Source: Alteromonadaceae bacterium Bs31
GTDB lineage: Bacteria > Pseudomonadota > Gammaproteobacteria > Pseudomonadales > Cellvibrionaceae
Assembly: GCA_900177435.1 (NCBI GenBank)
Contig: FXAI01000001.1
Location: forward strand, 619,256 to 683,255
Reading direction: 5' to 3'
Length of the DNA stretch: 64,000 nt
Position 1 is the first letter of the stretch; the number at the start of each line of letters is the position of its first letter. Of the stretch, positions 36,675 to 46,043 are shown in pieces. Under the pieces are notes generated by a model. That model saw only the letters and a program-made list of their open reading frames with translations. It did not search any database and was not told where the DNA came from. The position numbers were made by a program, and so were the translations under genes.

Positions 36675-37691
36675 TTAGCAGAGAACATCTTTAAAGAACT
36701 GCAGCGCTCGCCTATCTGCCCAGCTTGGGCCTGCTAAGCTCAGTAAATATGCGCAGTGCGAACCCCTTTCACTCACTTCAATCGTTAAGCGGTCTGAGCC
36801 CTCCAAGTGTTCGAAATCACTGATTGGAATGATGGGGTCGTCTTTGGCCGCCACTATGGTTGTTGGGCAGTTAATATTTCCAAGAATGTCATTTGTCAGA
36901 GTATATGAGAGAAAGTAGTCGTCCACTGATGTAAACGGCGTATACCGGGGAATAAAATACTCGTTCATTTCCCCGAGTGTTGTCATCGGCAATAGTGCTT
37001 CTCTGTAGGCGTACTCCGGGAAATATTCAAGCTTGTTGAGCAAAGACGTTTTCCATTTTTTAACAAAATAGGATTCATACCACCGCGGGCCGCGCTCAAG
37101 TGCCTGAGTGGTGTGTTTAGGGTCTATGGGGGGGCAAATGGAAAATACCGCTGCAATCTCACTGCTTAACTGTTTTGAACCTATACTGGCAACCCTGAGA
37201 GCAAAGTTACCTCCAAGTGAAAAGCCCAGTAGTGCGTATTGTTTATAAGCGTACTGTTGCTGTATTTTGTTTAGCGCAGCTATTATTTCCTGATGTCGGC
37301 TCGAGTTAAAAATTTCTTTGTTGAGTGCGTGAGAATTGCCATGATCGCGAAAATTAAGGCGAAGTACGTCAAAGCCGTTTTTCAGCAAATAATTTGATGA
37401 AGATATCATGTAGGACGACTGCACCGAGCCCTCCCATCCGTGAAGCATTATAATCAGGTGCTTTCGTTTATTCGCATCCCTGCTGTTGAGTACGGCAGTC
37501 AGTTTTACCCCGCAATCGCTTTCTACCAATACTGGGGTGGCATTAATCTCCAGCGAACGACTGTGTTTTTGGATTGCTTTTCGTCGTAATGCTGAACTGG
37601 AGAGGGCAACTTGTAAGTGGTTGTTAAGAAGAAAAAGTGGTGGTTTGTAGTTTTTTATATGGTTCAAGCGGCCACCTAATGAAATTCTCAA
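36675..37691 (-). CDS. YheT-like alpha/beta hydrolase
   Basis: The product has 338 residues and no signal peptide. It belongs to the COG0429 type: LIIMLHGWEGS, LRLNFRDHGNSH, nucleophile elbow LLGFSLGGN, a late Asp in AAKDDPIIP, and a catalytic His in ERGSHCAYL. The order Ser-Asp-His is complete, so it should be an active hydrolase. The substrate is unknown; relatives act on esters or lipids. It is convergent with recX. Confidence 0.87.
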   Translation of the reverse strand: MRISLGGRLNHIKNYKPPLFLLNNHLQVALSSSALRRKAIQKHSRSLEINATPVLVESDCGVKLTAVLNSRDANKRKHLIIMLHGWEGSVQSSYMISSSNYLLKNGFDVLRLNFRDHGNSHALNKEIFNSSRHQEIIAALNKIQQQYAYKQYALLGFSLGGNFALRVASIGSKQLSSEIAAVFSICPPIDPKHTTQALERGPRWYESYFVKKWKTSLLNKLEYFPEYAYREALLPMTTLGEMNEYFIPRYTPFTSVDDYFLSYTLTNDILGNINCPTTIVAAKDDPIIPISDFEHLEGSDRLTIEVSERGSHCAYLLSLAGPSWADRRALQFFKDVLC

Positions 37692-37805
37692 AGCAACGTT
37701 GACAGAAAGGTTTGTGGGGAATCATTATGCATTTTACAGTGTCGAAACACTTCTATCTATTTGTGATTGAATAGCCAACGCATCGTATTTGAAGGTTTTT
37801 ATCTT

Positions 37806-38648
37806 ATGAAAATAAAAATGGGCTTAAGCTATCTACTTGCCGTTTTCTTAGGTTTGGTGCAAGTTGCCGCTCTGGCGGAGGATAGCAAGGCTATCCCACT
37901 GCTGATTGAGGGTAGCTGGATTCAGGGGGCTATGATCAAGGGTAAAACAACGAGCCATGCAAATGTGCTAGTGCTCGATAAGACGCTTAAGGCGGATGAA
38001 AACGGCCACTTTGTTTTTGGCTTGGGCCGCGATATTAAGGGGCCTGTCAATATTACGCTTAACATTGGCGTGCAGCAGAGCACCTTCACTTTTGACGTAA
38101 AACAACGTGAATATGATGTTCAGCGTATTGAAGGGGTCGAAAAGAAGTATGTATCCCCCCCGGCGACGGTACTTGAGCGCATTCGGCAGGACAACAAGCG
38201 AATTCGCAAAGCAAGATCAATAACTAGCACTTTAAAGGAATACAACGACAAGTTTGTTGTGCCAGCTGAGGGGCCCATCACTGGTGTATATGGCAGTCAG
38301 CGTGTTTTTAACGGTGTTCCTAAACGTCCTCACTATGGTTTGGATATAGGCTCACCGGTTGGTACACCTGTTGTGGCCCCTGTGGGTGGTGTTGTTACGC
38401 TGGCGGAGAATGATATGTATTACTCCGGGGGTACCTTGATTATTGACCATGGCCACGGCATCTCCTCTACCTTTATCCACTTGAGTGAAATTCTCGTTAA
38501 AGATGGGGACACCGTAAAGCAGGGGCAAACAATTGCAGAAATTGGTGCAACAGGCCGTGTCACAGGGCCGCATCTGGATTGGAGAGTGAACTGGTACGAA
38601 CAGCGCCTGGACCCTGCTTTACTGCTAAAAAAGGACGCTGCCCCTTGA
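37806..38648 (+). CDS. Exported M23 family metallopeptidase
   Basis: The start is the ATG giving MKIKMGLSYLLAV, with AAGG upstream, which yields a signal peptide ending near ALAE. The N-terminal half is an Ig-like, Gly-rich beta domain. The C-terminal LytM domain has its zinc ligands in HYGLDIG (H, D), in HGHGISSTFIHL and in HLDWRVNW. Family members cut peptide bridges in peptidoglycan, or act as activators when residues are missing; here all ligands are present. It is a periplasmic protein, likely for cell-wall remodelling. Confidence 0.9.
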   Translation: MKIKMGLSYLLAVFLGLVQVAALAEDSKAIPLLIEGSWIQGAMIKGKTTSHANVLVLDKTLKADENGHFVFGLGRDIKGPVNITLNIGVQQSTFTFDVKQREYDVQRIEGVEKKYVSPPATVLERIRQDNKRIRKARSITSTLKEYNDKFVVPAEGPITGVYGSQRVFNGVPKRPHYGLDIGSPVGTPVVAPVGGVVTLAENDMYYSGGTLIIDHGHGISSTFIHLSEILVKDGDTVKQGQTIAEIGATGRVTGPHLDWRVNWYEQRLDPALLLKKDAAP

Positions 38649-38724
38649 TTTAGCAGACAAAAGCCGTGCTGCGGTGTAATATTCACAGCCCTTCGATACC
38701 GTGCCAAAAACCTTTGGATTAAGC

Positions 38725-38922
38725 ATGATTGACCAGAAATTACTCAGCATCCTTGTATGTCCAGTCAGTAAAGCACCGCTTCAGTATGTGGAAGAGAAGC
38801 AAGAGCTGGTATGTGTAGTGAGCGCGCTGGCCTACCCAGTCCGCGACGGCATTCCCGTCATGCTGGAGACTGAAGCGCGTCAGCTAAGCCTTGAAGAAAA
38901 AGAACAATACGCACAGCACTGA
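38725..38922 (+). CDS. Trm112-like small protein
   Basis: The start is the ATG giving MIDQKLLSILVCPVSK (65 aa); an upstream in-frame GTG is less likely. It matches the bacterial Trm112/YcaR family: LLSILVCPVSKAPLQYV, ELVCVVSALAYPVRDGIPVML. Only one of the usual four zinc cysteines pairs is partly kept (C and C), as in many proteobacterial members. Eukaryotic Trm112 activates methyltransferases; the bacterial role is unclear. It lies between the M23 gene and the HIT gene. Confidence 0.87.
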   Translation: MIDQKLLSILVCPVSKAPLQYVEEKQELVCVVSALAYPVRDGIPVMLETEARQLSLEEKEQYAQH

Positions 38923-39003
38923 CCAGCTACAGGCGCCAATTTAAGGCCAAGCATTAAACCTATCGAGATTAGACGACTAAACAGCCCCTCAGGGAGTTGA
39001 ACC

Positions 39004-39357
39004 ATGAGCGAAGATAGCCTGTTCACAAAAATTATTAATCGCGAGATACCAGCAGACATCGTGTATGAAGATGACCAGTGTATTTGTATCAAAGATATCA
39101 ATCCGCAAGCACCAACCCATGTGCTGGTAATTCCCGCAAAACCCATTGCTAAGCTTGCTGATGCCAGTGATGAGGATAAAGCTTTGCTGGGGCACCTGAT
39201 GTTGAAAGTCGGCGAAATTGCTCGCACATTAGGCGTGGAGGATGCCTTCCGTGTTGTGGTTAATAATGGTGCTGGCGCCGGGCAACAGGTTTTCCACCTG
39301 CATTTGCACATTTTAGCCAATAAATCCTTCGATGAAGGTTCCTTGGGTATGCGTTAA
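39004..39357 (+). CDS. hinT: HIT family purine-nucleoside phosphoramidase (HinT)
   Basis: The product has 117 residues. It has the HinT layout: LFTKIINREIPADIVYEDD, DINPQAPTHVLVIPAKPI, VVNNGAGAGQQVFHLHLHI with the HxHxH triad. It hydrolyses adenosine phosphoramidates in the cytoplasm. It is 61 bp upstream of alaS but on the same strand; co-transcription is possible. A 14-residue tail after the HIT motif is usual for HinT. Confidence 0.93.
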   Translation: MSEDSLFTKIINREIPADIVYEDDQCICIKDINPQAPTHVLVIPAKPIAKLADASDEDKALLGHLMLKVGEIARTLGVEDAFRVVVNNGAGAGQQVFHLHLHILANKSFDEGSLGMR

Positions 39358-39417
39358 GGGGCTTTACACCCGCTCAGTTTGCGCACACTAGAAAGATTAC
39401 TTTAAGCAGAAGATTGT

Positions 39418-42012
39418 ATGAAAAGCTCAGAAATACGCGATGCCTTTTTAACTTACTTTAACAGTAAGGAGCATCAAATCGTGGCAAGCAGTTCACTGGT
39501 GCCGGGCAATGACCCTACATTGTTATTCACTAACGCCGGCATGGTGCAGTTTAAAGACGTTTTTTTGGGGCAGGAATCTCGGCCCTATAGCCGCGCCACC
39601 AGCTCTCAACGCTGCGTGCGGGCAGGGGGTAAGCACAACGATCTGGAAAATGTTGGCTATACCGCTCGCCACCATACCTTTTTTGAAATGTTGGGCAATT
39701 TCAGTTTTGGCGATTATTTCAAGCGAGATGCGATTAAGTTCGGCTGGCAATTTCTCACAGAGGTAATGGGCATTGCGCCGGAGCGTTTGTGGGTAACCGT
39801 TCACTTATCGGATGATGAAGCAGCTGATATCTGGTTAAAAGAGGTGGGGGTGGATCCCAGCCGGTTCTCTCGTTTAGACGAAGCTAATTTCTGGCAGATG
39901 GGTGATACAGGCCCCTGTGGTCCATGTTCAGAAATATTCTATGACCATGGCGAAGGTGTGCCGGGCGGCCCCCCTGGCAGCGAAAATGATGATTTGGACC
40001 GTTATATAGAAATCTGGAACCTGGTGTTCATGCAGTATGAGCGACAAGCTGATGGATCTCTTGTGCCTTTGCCAAAACCCTCCGTCGATACAGGTATGGG
40101 CCTGGAGCGCATTGCCGCTGTAATGCAGAACGTGCACAGCAACTACGAAATCGACTTATTCCAGGCGCTGCTCGCCGCAGCCGCAAAAGCCTGCAAGAGC
40201 AAGGACCTGGAACACAAATCACTGCGTGTTATTGCCGATCATATTCGCTCCTGTGCGTTTTTGGTCTGTGATGGCGTGCTTCCCTCAAACGAAGGCCGAG
40301 GGTACGTGTTGCGTCGCATAATGCGCAGAGCAATTCGCCATGGACACAAATTGGGTCAGACTGAGCCGTTTTTCCATACCTTGGTAAGCGCTCTGGTGGA
40401 GCAAATGGGCGATGCCTATCCTGAGCTGACAAAACAACAAGGGCAAATTGAAAAGGTGTTACTGGCTGAGGAGCAGCAATTTGCTAAAACCCTTGATAAA
40501 GGAATGGGCGTACTGGAAGAGCAATTGAGATCGCTCAAGGGCGAAGTCATTAGTGGTGAAACTGTGTTCACACTCTATGACACCTACGGGTTTCCGGTAG
40601 ACCTTACCAATGACATTGCGCGCGAGCGCAAGTTAAGCCTGGATATGGCTGGCTATGAGCGACTGATGGAAGAACAAAAGCAGCGTGCTCGTGCATCTGG
40701 CTCATTCAAAATTGACTACACCGATAGCCTGGAGCTAGCGGGCAAAACCGAATTTACGGGTTACCAGCACTTACACGCCAAAGCTGAGGTTACCGCACTT
40801 TTAAAAGATGGCAAGCAAGTCTCTCAGCTGAACGAGGGGGATGAAGGTGTCATCGTGCTCGCGCAAACACCCTTTTATGGAGAGTCTGGCGGGCAGGTTG
40901 GCGACTGTGGCTACATTGCCACGGTAGCAGGTAAATTCGAGGTGAGAGATTGCCAAAAGAGTGGCAACAATCACTTACATCTGGGGGTAATGCTCAGTGG
41001 CGGCATTGCAATGGCCAATGAGGTGGAAGCTACAGTGGATTCGGCGGTGAGAAGCCGTACCCAGCTCAACCACTCTGCTACCCACCTCTTGCATGCAGCT
41101 CTAAGGAAGGTACTTGGCGAGCACGTTACCCAGAAAGGCTCCTTGGTGGACTCTCAGCGCTTACGTTTTGATTTCGCTCATTTTGAACCAGTCAAAGCTG
41201 ACGAGCTGGCGGCAATAGAGTCGCTGGTAAACGCTCAGATTCGTGCTAATACAGCGGTTCAAACAGAGGTCTGCGATATGGAAGCCGCGAAGTCCAAAGG
41301 TGCAATGATGCTCTTTGGCGAAAAATACGGTGACCAGGTTAGAGTACTTTCCATGGGGGATGGCTTCTCTGTAGAGCTTTGTGGTGGTACCCACGTTAAA
41401 CGAACCGGGGACATTGGTGTAATTAAAGTAACATCAGAAAGCGGTATTGCCGCCGGTGTGAGGCGTATCGAGGCAGTCACTGGTGAGGGCGCGCTCGACC
41501 TGCTTGCTCAACAGACAAAAAAACTCGAACTGGCAGCGGCGCTGTTAAAAGCCTCACCGGAAACGTTGGTGGAAAAGCTGGAAATTCTGCTGCAGCACAA
41601 TAAAGGCATGGAAAAGGAGTTGGCCGGGCTTAAGAGTAAGCTCGCAGCAGCCTCTGTTGATGAGTGGCTGAGCGAGGCGGTGGACGTTAAAGGCATTAAA
41701 GTACTGGTGAAAACCCTGCATGGCGTTGATGCTAAATCCCTTCGTGACACCATCGACCTGTTAAAGAATAAGCTTGGAAGCTCAGCGGTCATTCTGGCAG
41801 CCGTGAACGAGGGCAAAATTGCTTTGGCCGCAGGGGTTTCCAAAGATGCTACATCTCGCGTGAAGGCCGGAGATCTTGTGAAGCAAGTCGCCAGTAAAAT
41901 TGGCGGGAAGGGAGGTGGCCGGCCCGATATGGCTCAAGGTGGAGGAAGCGACCTCGCGGCGTTGCCTTCGGCGATGGAGCAAGTGCTCGGCTGGGTTGAG
42001 CAGAGTTTCTGA
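39418..42012 (+). CDS. alaS: Alanyl-tRNA synthetase
   Basis: The product has 864 residues, normal for AlaS. The N-terminal class II core has [14 protein letters not shown] and [20 protein letters not shown]. The editing domain has zinc-type ligands HSATH (H552, H556) and CGGTH (C655, H659). The C-terminal DHHA1 domain ends with [12 protein letters not shown]. It charges tRNA-Ala and clears mischarged Ser and Gly. It precedes lysC by 118 bp, in the conserved gammaproteobacterial order recA-recX-alaS-lysC-csrA. Confidence 0.99.
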   Translation: MKSSEIRDAFLTYFNSKEHQIVASSSLVPGNDPTLLFTNAGMVQFKDVFLGQESRPYSRATSSQRCVRAGGKHNDLENVGYTARHHTFFEMLGNFSFGDYFKRDAIKFGWQFLTEVMGIAPERLWVTVHLSDDEAADIWLKEVGVDPSRFSRLDEANFWQMGDTGPCGPCSEIFYDHGEGVPGGPPGSENDDLDRYIEIWNLVFMQYERQADGSLVPLPKPSVDTGMGLERIAAVMQNVHSNYEIDLFQALLAAAAKACKSKDLEHKSLRVIADHIRSCAFLVCDGVLPSNEGRGYVLRRIMRRAIRHGHKLGQTEPFFHTLVSALVEQMGDAYPELTKQQGQIEKVLLAEEQQFAKTLDKGMGVLEEQLRSLKGEVISGETVFTLYDTYGFPVDLTNDIARERKLSLDMAGYERLMEEQKQRARASGSFKIDYTDSLELAGKTEFTGYQHLHAKAEVTALLKDGKQVSQLNEGDEGVIVLAQTPFYGESGGQVGDCGYIATVAGKFEVRDCQKSGNNHLHLGVMLSGGIAMANEVEATVDSAVRSRTQLNHSATHLLHAALRKVLGEHVTQKGSLVDSQRLRFDFAHFEPVKADELAAIESLVNAQIRANTAVQTEVCDMEAAKSKGAMMLFGEKYGDQVRVLSMGDGFSVELCGGTHVKRTGDIGVIKVTSESGIAAGVRRIEAVTGEGALDLLAQQTKKLELAAALLKASPETLVEKLEILLQHNKGMEKELAGLKSKLAAASVDEWLSEAVDVKGIKVLVKTLHGVDAKSLRDTIDLLKNKLGSSAVILAAVNEGKIALAAGVSKDATSRVKAGDLVKQVASKIGGKGGGRPDMAQGGGSDLAALPSAMEQVLGWVEQSF

Positions 42013-42130
42013 GCAAGTACAAAAAAGCCTACTTAAATCAAACACTTCCTGTTAACAAACGGTGAAAATTAGTGTTTAATTGCGCCCATTTCTGGGCACA
42101 GGCCCTTTTTAAAGCGAGTTGGCGAAATAC

Positions 42131-43351
42131 ATGAGTGTATTTGTTCAAAAATACGGCGGCACTTCTGTCGGTACCACAGAAAAAATTAAAGCCGTCGCCG
42201 ATAAAGTAGCGGGCTTCCGAGATGCAGGCCATGACATGGTTGTGGTAGTTTCCGCCATGAGCGGTGAAACCAATCGGTTGATCTCTTTAGCAAGCGACAT
42301 GCAGCAAGATCCAGATCCACGAGAGATGGATGTTTTAGTCTCCACCGGTGAACAGGTTACCATCGCTCTGTTGTGTATGGCCTTGAAGGCTAAGGGCTAT
42401 GATGCACGCTCATACACGGGTACTCAGGTGAGGATTCTTACCGATGACGCCCATACAAAAGCGCGCATTCAGGATATAGACGTAGCCAATATGCGAGCAG
42501 ATCTGGATGCAGGTCGGGTAGTGGTGGTTGCGGGGTTCCAGGGGGTAGATGAAGACGGCAACATAACTACTCTGGGCAGAGGTGGATCAGATACCACTGG
42601 TGTAGCTCTTGCAGCCGCTTTAAAAGCTGATGAATGTCAGATCTACACCGACGTCGATGGCGTATATACCACAGACCCACGTGTTGTTGATGGTGCACGT
42701 CGCCTTAATCAGATTACTTTCGAGGAAATGCTGGAAATGGCAAGCCTCGGATCAAAAGTACTGCAAATCCGAGCGGTGGAGTTTGCAGGTAAATACAACG
42801 TACCTCTCAGGGTTTTGTCCACATTCACAGACGGCCCCGGTACATTAATTACACTCGACGAAGGACAAGATTCAATGGAACAACCCGTTGTATCAGGCAT
42901 AGCTTTCAACCGTGATGAAGCAAAAATTTCAATACTCGGTGTTCCCGATATGCCCGGTGTTGCCTCAAAAGTATTGGCCCCTATTGGTGATGCAAACGTA
43001 GAAATAGACGTTATTGTGCAGAACATCGCAGCTGATAACACTAACGACCTGACCTTTACCGTGCATAGAAATGATATGGGTAAAGCCCAGGCTGTGTTGC
43101 AGGAAGTGGCCAAAGACCTTGGTGCGCGTGAAATTGTGGCCGACGACAAAATCGCCAAAGTTTCTATTGTGGGGGTAGGAATGCGCTCACACGCTGGTGT
43201 AGCATCAACCATGTTCAAGGCTTTGGCGGCAGAGAACATTAACATCAGAATGATCACTACCTCTGAGATTAAAATCTCTGTGATCATTGATGAAAAATAC
43301 CTTGAGCTGGCTGTAAGGGCCCTGCATTCGGCCTTTGGTCTTGAGAAGTAA
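42131..43351 (+). CDS. lysC: Aspartate kinase
   Basis: The start chosen is the ATG giving MSVFVQKYGGTSVG (406 aa), because the earlier in-frame TTG lacks support and family members begin close to this motif. The kinase core has KYGGTSVG, VVVSAMSGETNRL, TLGRGGSDTTGVALAAAL and TDVDGVYTTDPR. Two ACT domains at the C-terminus sense lysine and threonine (SILGVPDMPGVASKV, VSIVGVGMRSHAGVASTMF). It phosphorylates aspartate for the lysine, threonine and methionine pathway. The alaS-lysC-csrA order is conserved. Confidence 0.97.
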   Translation: MSVFVQKYGGTSVGTTEKIKAVADKVAGFRDAGHDMVVVVSAMSGETNRLISLASDMQQDPDPREMDVLVSTGEQVTIALLCMALKAKGYDARSYTGTQVRILTDDAHTKARIQDIDVANMRADLDAGRVVVVAGFQGVDEDGNITTLGRGGSDTTGVALAAALKADECQIYTDVDGVYTTDPRVVDGARRLNQITFEEMLEMASLGSKVLQIRAVEFAGKYNVPLRVLSTFTDGPGTLITLDEGQDSMEQPVVSGIAFNRDEAKISILGVPDMPGVASKVLAPIGDANVEIDVIVQNIAADNTNDLTFTVHRNDMGKAQAVLQEVAKDLGAREIVADDKIAKVSIVGVGMRSHAGVASTMFKALAAENINIRMITTSEIKISVIIDEKYLELAVRALHSAFGLEK

Positions 43352-43618
43352 GTTTTAGTAAGTGTTTTAATCAGTAAAGTTACAGGCGCTAGCCTAGTTG
43401 AAAAGGGTGACAACGCTGTCATCTAGTGTGACAATAGATCGTTTAAATGGCTAATTTAAAAAAGTTGGCTGGTTTAAATCTGCCGTCCGTGCTAAAACTG
43501 TGTTGAGTATTAGCGAAAACAAAAACAACAAGGCCGGTTAAGATAAGCAACAGCGGAAGCTAACGCTACAATAAAACCGCTGGTACAGAGCAGGATGAAT
43601 CTAAGGAGATAAAGCACG

Positions 43619-43813
43619 ATGTTAATATTAACCCGCCGCATAGGTGAGACTTTAATGGTTGGCGATGACGTTACAGTGACAGTGCTGGGCGTGAAGGGCA
43701 ACCAAGTTCGTATCGGCGTAAATGCACCGAAAGAAATAGCGGTTCACCGCGAAGAAATTTATCAGCGTATACAAAGAGAAAAACAAGAAAAGGCTGAACC
43801 CGGAAACAGTTAG
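43619..43813 (+). CDS. csrA: Carbon storage regulator CsrA
   Basis: The product has 64 residues: [20 protein letters not shown] then [20 protein letters not shown]. These are the conserved strands and the RNA-binding loop residues of CsrA/RsmA. It has a strong AAGGAGA ribosome-binding site. It binds GGA motifs in mRNA leaders to repress or stabilise transcripts. It is followed by a terminator and then tRNA-Ser, as in many gammaproteobacteria. Confidence 0.98.
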   Translation: MLILTRRIGETLMVGDDVTVTVLGVKGNQVRIGVNAPKEIAVHREEIYQRIQREKQEKAEPGNS

Positions 43814-43848
43814 GCACTAGTCAGGCAGCACGCCTGGTGAATATGATG

Positions 43849-43888
43849 AAAACCAAAGCAGGATAACTTGCTTTGGTTTTTTTATTTT
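43849..43888 (+). terminator. Rho-independent terminator of csrA
   Basis: Stem AACCAAAGCA / TTGCTTTGGTT with a seven-base loop and a following T run, 40 bp past csrA. Confidence 0.88.
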
Positions 43889-43996
43889 CTAAAAAGTTGC
43901 ACTTAACTATTTGATTTTTCTCGCCATGTTGCTATTATCGCGGCCCACGAAATATACGGCTTAGCAACAATGCTTATGCCGCATACAAACCGATTC

Positions 43997-44086
43997 GGAG
44001 AGGTGGCCGAGTGGCCGAAGGCGCTCCCCTGCTAAGGGAGTATACCTTGATCGGTATCGAGGGTTCGAATCCCTCCCTCTCCGCCA
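43997..44086 (+). tRNA. tRNA-Ser (anticodon GCU)
   Basis: The gene is 90 nt with an encoded CCA. The acceptor stem is GGAGAGG / CCTCTCC. The anticodon arm is CTCCC-CTGCTAA-GGGAG, giving anticodon GCU. A long variable arm (TATACC ... GGTATC) confirms a serine tRNA, and the T arm is GAGGGTTCGAATCCCTC. Its place after csrA is the conserved gammaproteobacterial order. Confidence 0.97.
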
Positions 44087-44141
44087 TACACAAAAAAGCC
44101 CAGCCTAAGCGCTGGGCTTTTTTGTGTATGGCGGAGAGGGA
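44074..44141 (+). terminator. tRNA-Ser terminator forming a 31-bp perfect inverted repeat
   Basis: Positions 44074-44104 and 44111-44141 are perfect complements around a six-base loop. The core is GCCCAGC / GCTGGGC with six T. The arms extend outward into the last 13 nt of the tRNA, so the right arm is an inverted copy of the tRNA 3' end. Confidence 0.9.
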
Positions 44142-44485
44142 TGATGTGGTTCGAAGCCTTCGTTCGACAAAATTGTTTGGAACAATTTTGGGCGTCGGCT
44201 CTGCCGACGGGCGAAGCCCGAGCGCCATGGAGGGCGCGAGTCCATCCCAAACCTGCTTTCACTCCTTTCCCGGCTAAGTAAGCCCAGCCTAAGCGCTGGG
44301 CTTTTTTGTGTATGGCGAAGAGGGATGATGTGGTTCGAAGCCTTCGTTCGACAAAATTGTTTGGAACAATTTTGGGCGTCGGCTCTGCCGACGGGCGAAG
44401 CCCGAGCGCCATGGAGGGCGCGAGTCCATCCCAAACCCGCTTTCACTCCTTTCCCGGCTAAGTAAGCCCAGCCTAAGCGCTGGGC
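44098..44485 (+). repeat. Tandem 184-bp repeat behind tRNA-Ser
   Basis: Units 44098-44281 and 44282-44465 differ at only two bases by my reading. A third copy is cut after 20 bases (44466-44485). Each full unit starts with the terminator hairpin GCCCAGC...GCTGGGC and carries an inverted copy of the tRNA 3' end (TATGGCGGAGAGGG, changed to GCGAAG in unit 2). Each also has several internal hairpins. This recalls the rtT repeats behind E. coli tyrT. The following 44486-44762 shows no supported gene. Confidence 0.9.
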
Positions 44486-44762
44486 ATACCAGGCTATAGC
44501 AATTGAGAGAGAGGCAGAACGGAACTGCGGCGGTTCAAGAAAGAGCGCAGTATTGGGTGTGGGGGAGTCAGTCCAGGGCTTTGTTGCGCTGCACCGCCTC
44601 CACCTCAGCGGTGTCGAAAAGTGGGTATTTGGGCTTGGTTATCTTACTTATGTGGTGGTCCGCTGGGGAGGCTGTTTACTCACTCAGGTTTAATCTAGAG
44701 GCTTGCTTGGGGCCGGTGACTGCTTTGGCTTATCCTGCTTGCGATTTCCCCTTGGCCAACCA

Positions 44763-45923
44763 TCAGATTCCCAACTCCCCAGCCAGCACAGCCTCTTGGT
44801 CCACAAACAGGCCATGTTCTCTAATCGCCGGTAATAACTGCGTATCTGCCAGTTCACAGCCGGTTAGCTCTGGGTCTTTCTGCCGTTCCTTACCGCTGCT
44901 CTCGTGCTCGTGGCCCAGGCCTTGTTCAAGTCGTTCGAGCAGGGGTGTGTAACCTGTCCTCCAGGCGTCAACTTCAGGAAAGACCTGTTTCAGGGCTTTG
45001 AGTATGCCCATACCTGCAAAGTCCAAGTCTCCCCAAAAACGCACCTTTATCGATGGGTCGGCACTGGAGCCAAACCACCAATCCTCAAAAATGGCTTGTT
45101 GCCTTGTGCCGGGTAACTCACCTGTATAGCTAAAGCTTACTTGACCTCGCTGCCTCACCCGAGCGGCTGTGCCGCGAAATCCGGCACAGTAAACGAGTGT
45201 TGTGTTATCCAAAGCCAGATCAGTAAGGCCCAGAAAGCTATCCTGGTTTTCAACAAAAATAACCCTGTCAATCTGGCTGCTCATTTTAACCGTCATCATC
45301 ACCGGACGGGGGAGAAGGTTATGGCATGCCGATGGGTAGAGGGCGCGCACCAGTTCTTCTCGGTGGTCTAGAAACTTGGAGTCGCCCCAGAAGCAGCGGG
45401 CGGAAAGTGCACGCAGGGTGATGGGTTTTTGCAGTTCGCCGCCTATACGGGCGAATGCACGCAGGGTTTGTTCTGCCCCCTGATCCGGCAGACGAATCAT
45501 TTGCTCCGATAGCGCTTGGCCATGGTCCTCAAAGCGGTCTTTCAGCTTGTGCAGTGTGTCTTGCCATACCAGCGCATAGGGATCCAGAGCGGGGCGGTTT
45601 AGCCAGTCCCGCACCAGCTCTTCTTTTTCGTCGTTAAATACCAGCTGAGCATTATCATAAGGTTCCTGGTAGGGCTTGTTGCGAGCGTAGCGTATGGAGA
45701 CGATGTGATATTCATTGTTAAGGGACTTCACCAGCGACCAAAGGTACTTGTTCTCGCCGGAATCAAAGTCGAACAGTTCAGGCAGGGTTTTACTATTTAC
45801 CCGCATGGTGAGGCGGTGGCCTTTTTCCAGCTTGTGGAGAAAGGTGTCCAGCAAGCCCGCCACCATAGGTTCTTCATCCACCCATCTTGGGCGGGTGCGA
45901 AAAATGTTTTCTTGTATATTCAT
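44763..45923 (-). CDS. jetD: Wadjet JetD, Toprim-type DNA endonuclease
   Basis: The product has 386 residues. It combines an N-terminal DUF3322-like part (RPRWVDEEP...) with a C-terminal DUF2220/Toprim fold: FVENQDSFLGL with the acidic Glu and VRFWGDLDFAGMGIL with the Asp-x-Asp pair. In Wadjet, JetD is the nuclease that cuts small circular DNA extruded by the JetABC condensin. It is the last gene of the operon, 120 bp after jetC, which matches the jetABCD order. Catalytic residues look intact. Confidence 0.92.
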   Translation of the reverse strand: MNIQENIFRTRPRWVDEEPMVAGLLDTFLHKLEKGHRLTMRVNSKTLPELFDFDSGENKYLWSLVKSLNNEYHIVSIRYARNKPYQEPYDNAQLVFNDEKEELVRDWLNRPALDPYALVWQDTLHKLKDRFEDHGQALSEQMIRLPDQGAEQTLRAFARIGGELQKPITLRALSARCFWGDSKFLDHREELVRALYPSACHNLLPRPVMMTVKMSSQIDRVIFVENQDSFLGLTDLALDNTTLVYCAGFRGTAARVRQRGQVSFSYTGELPGTRQQAIFEDWWFGSSADPSIKVRFWGDLDFAGMGILKALKQVFPEVDAWRTGYTPLLERLEQGLGHEHESSGKERQKDPELTGCELADTQLLPAIREHGLFVDQEAVLAGELGI

Positions 45924-46043
45924 ATATCAAACCCCTCTTGCAGGGGCGTTTCATTAAAAGAAGAGTACTGCAGAAGCCAGCAACGCTGGCGTTGCTGCAA
46001 CTCCCCGTCGGCCAAAGCTTATTTGCGTCTGTGTTTCGATTAT

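Noticed and set aside
43974..44446. Open frames on the minus strand across the tRNA repeats
   Set aside because: Their near-identical proteins come only from the tandem repeat and from tRNA antisense; there is no ribosome-binding site or domain.
44098..44485. CRISPR-like array
   Set aside because: The repeat unit is 184 bp with no separate spacers, and it derives from the tRNA terminator region.
44090..44762. Phage or island integrase at tRNA-Ser
   Set aside because: No integrase-like frame is present, although the location is a typical integration hotspot.
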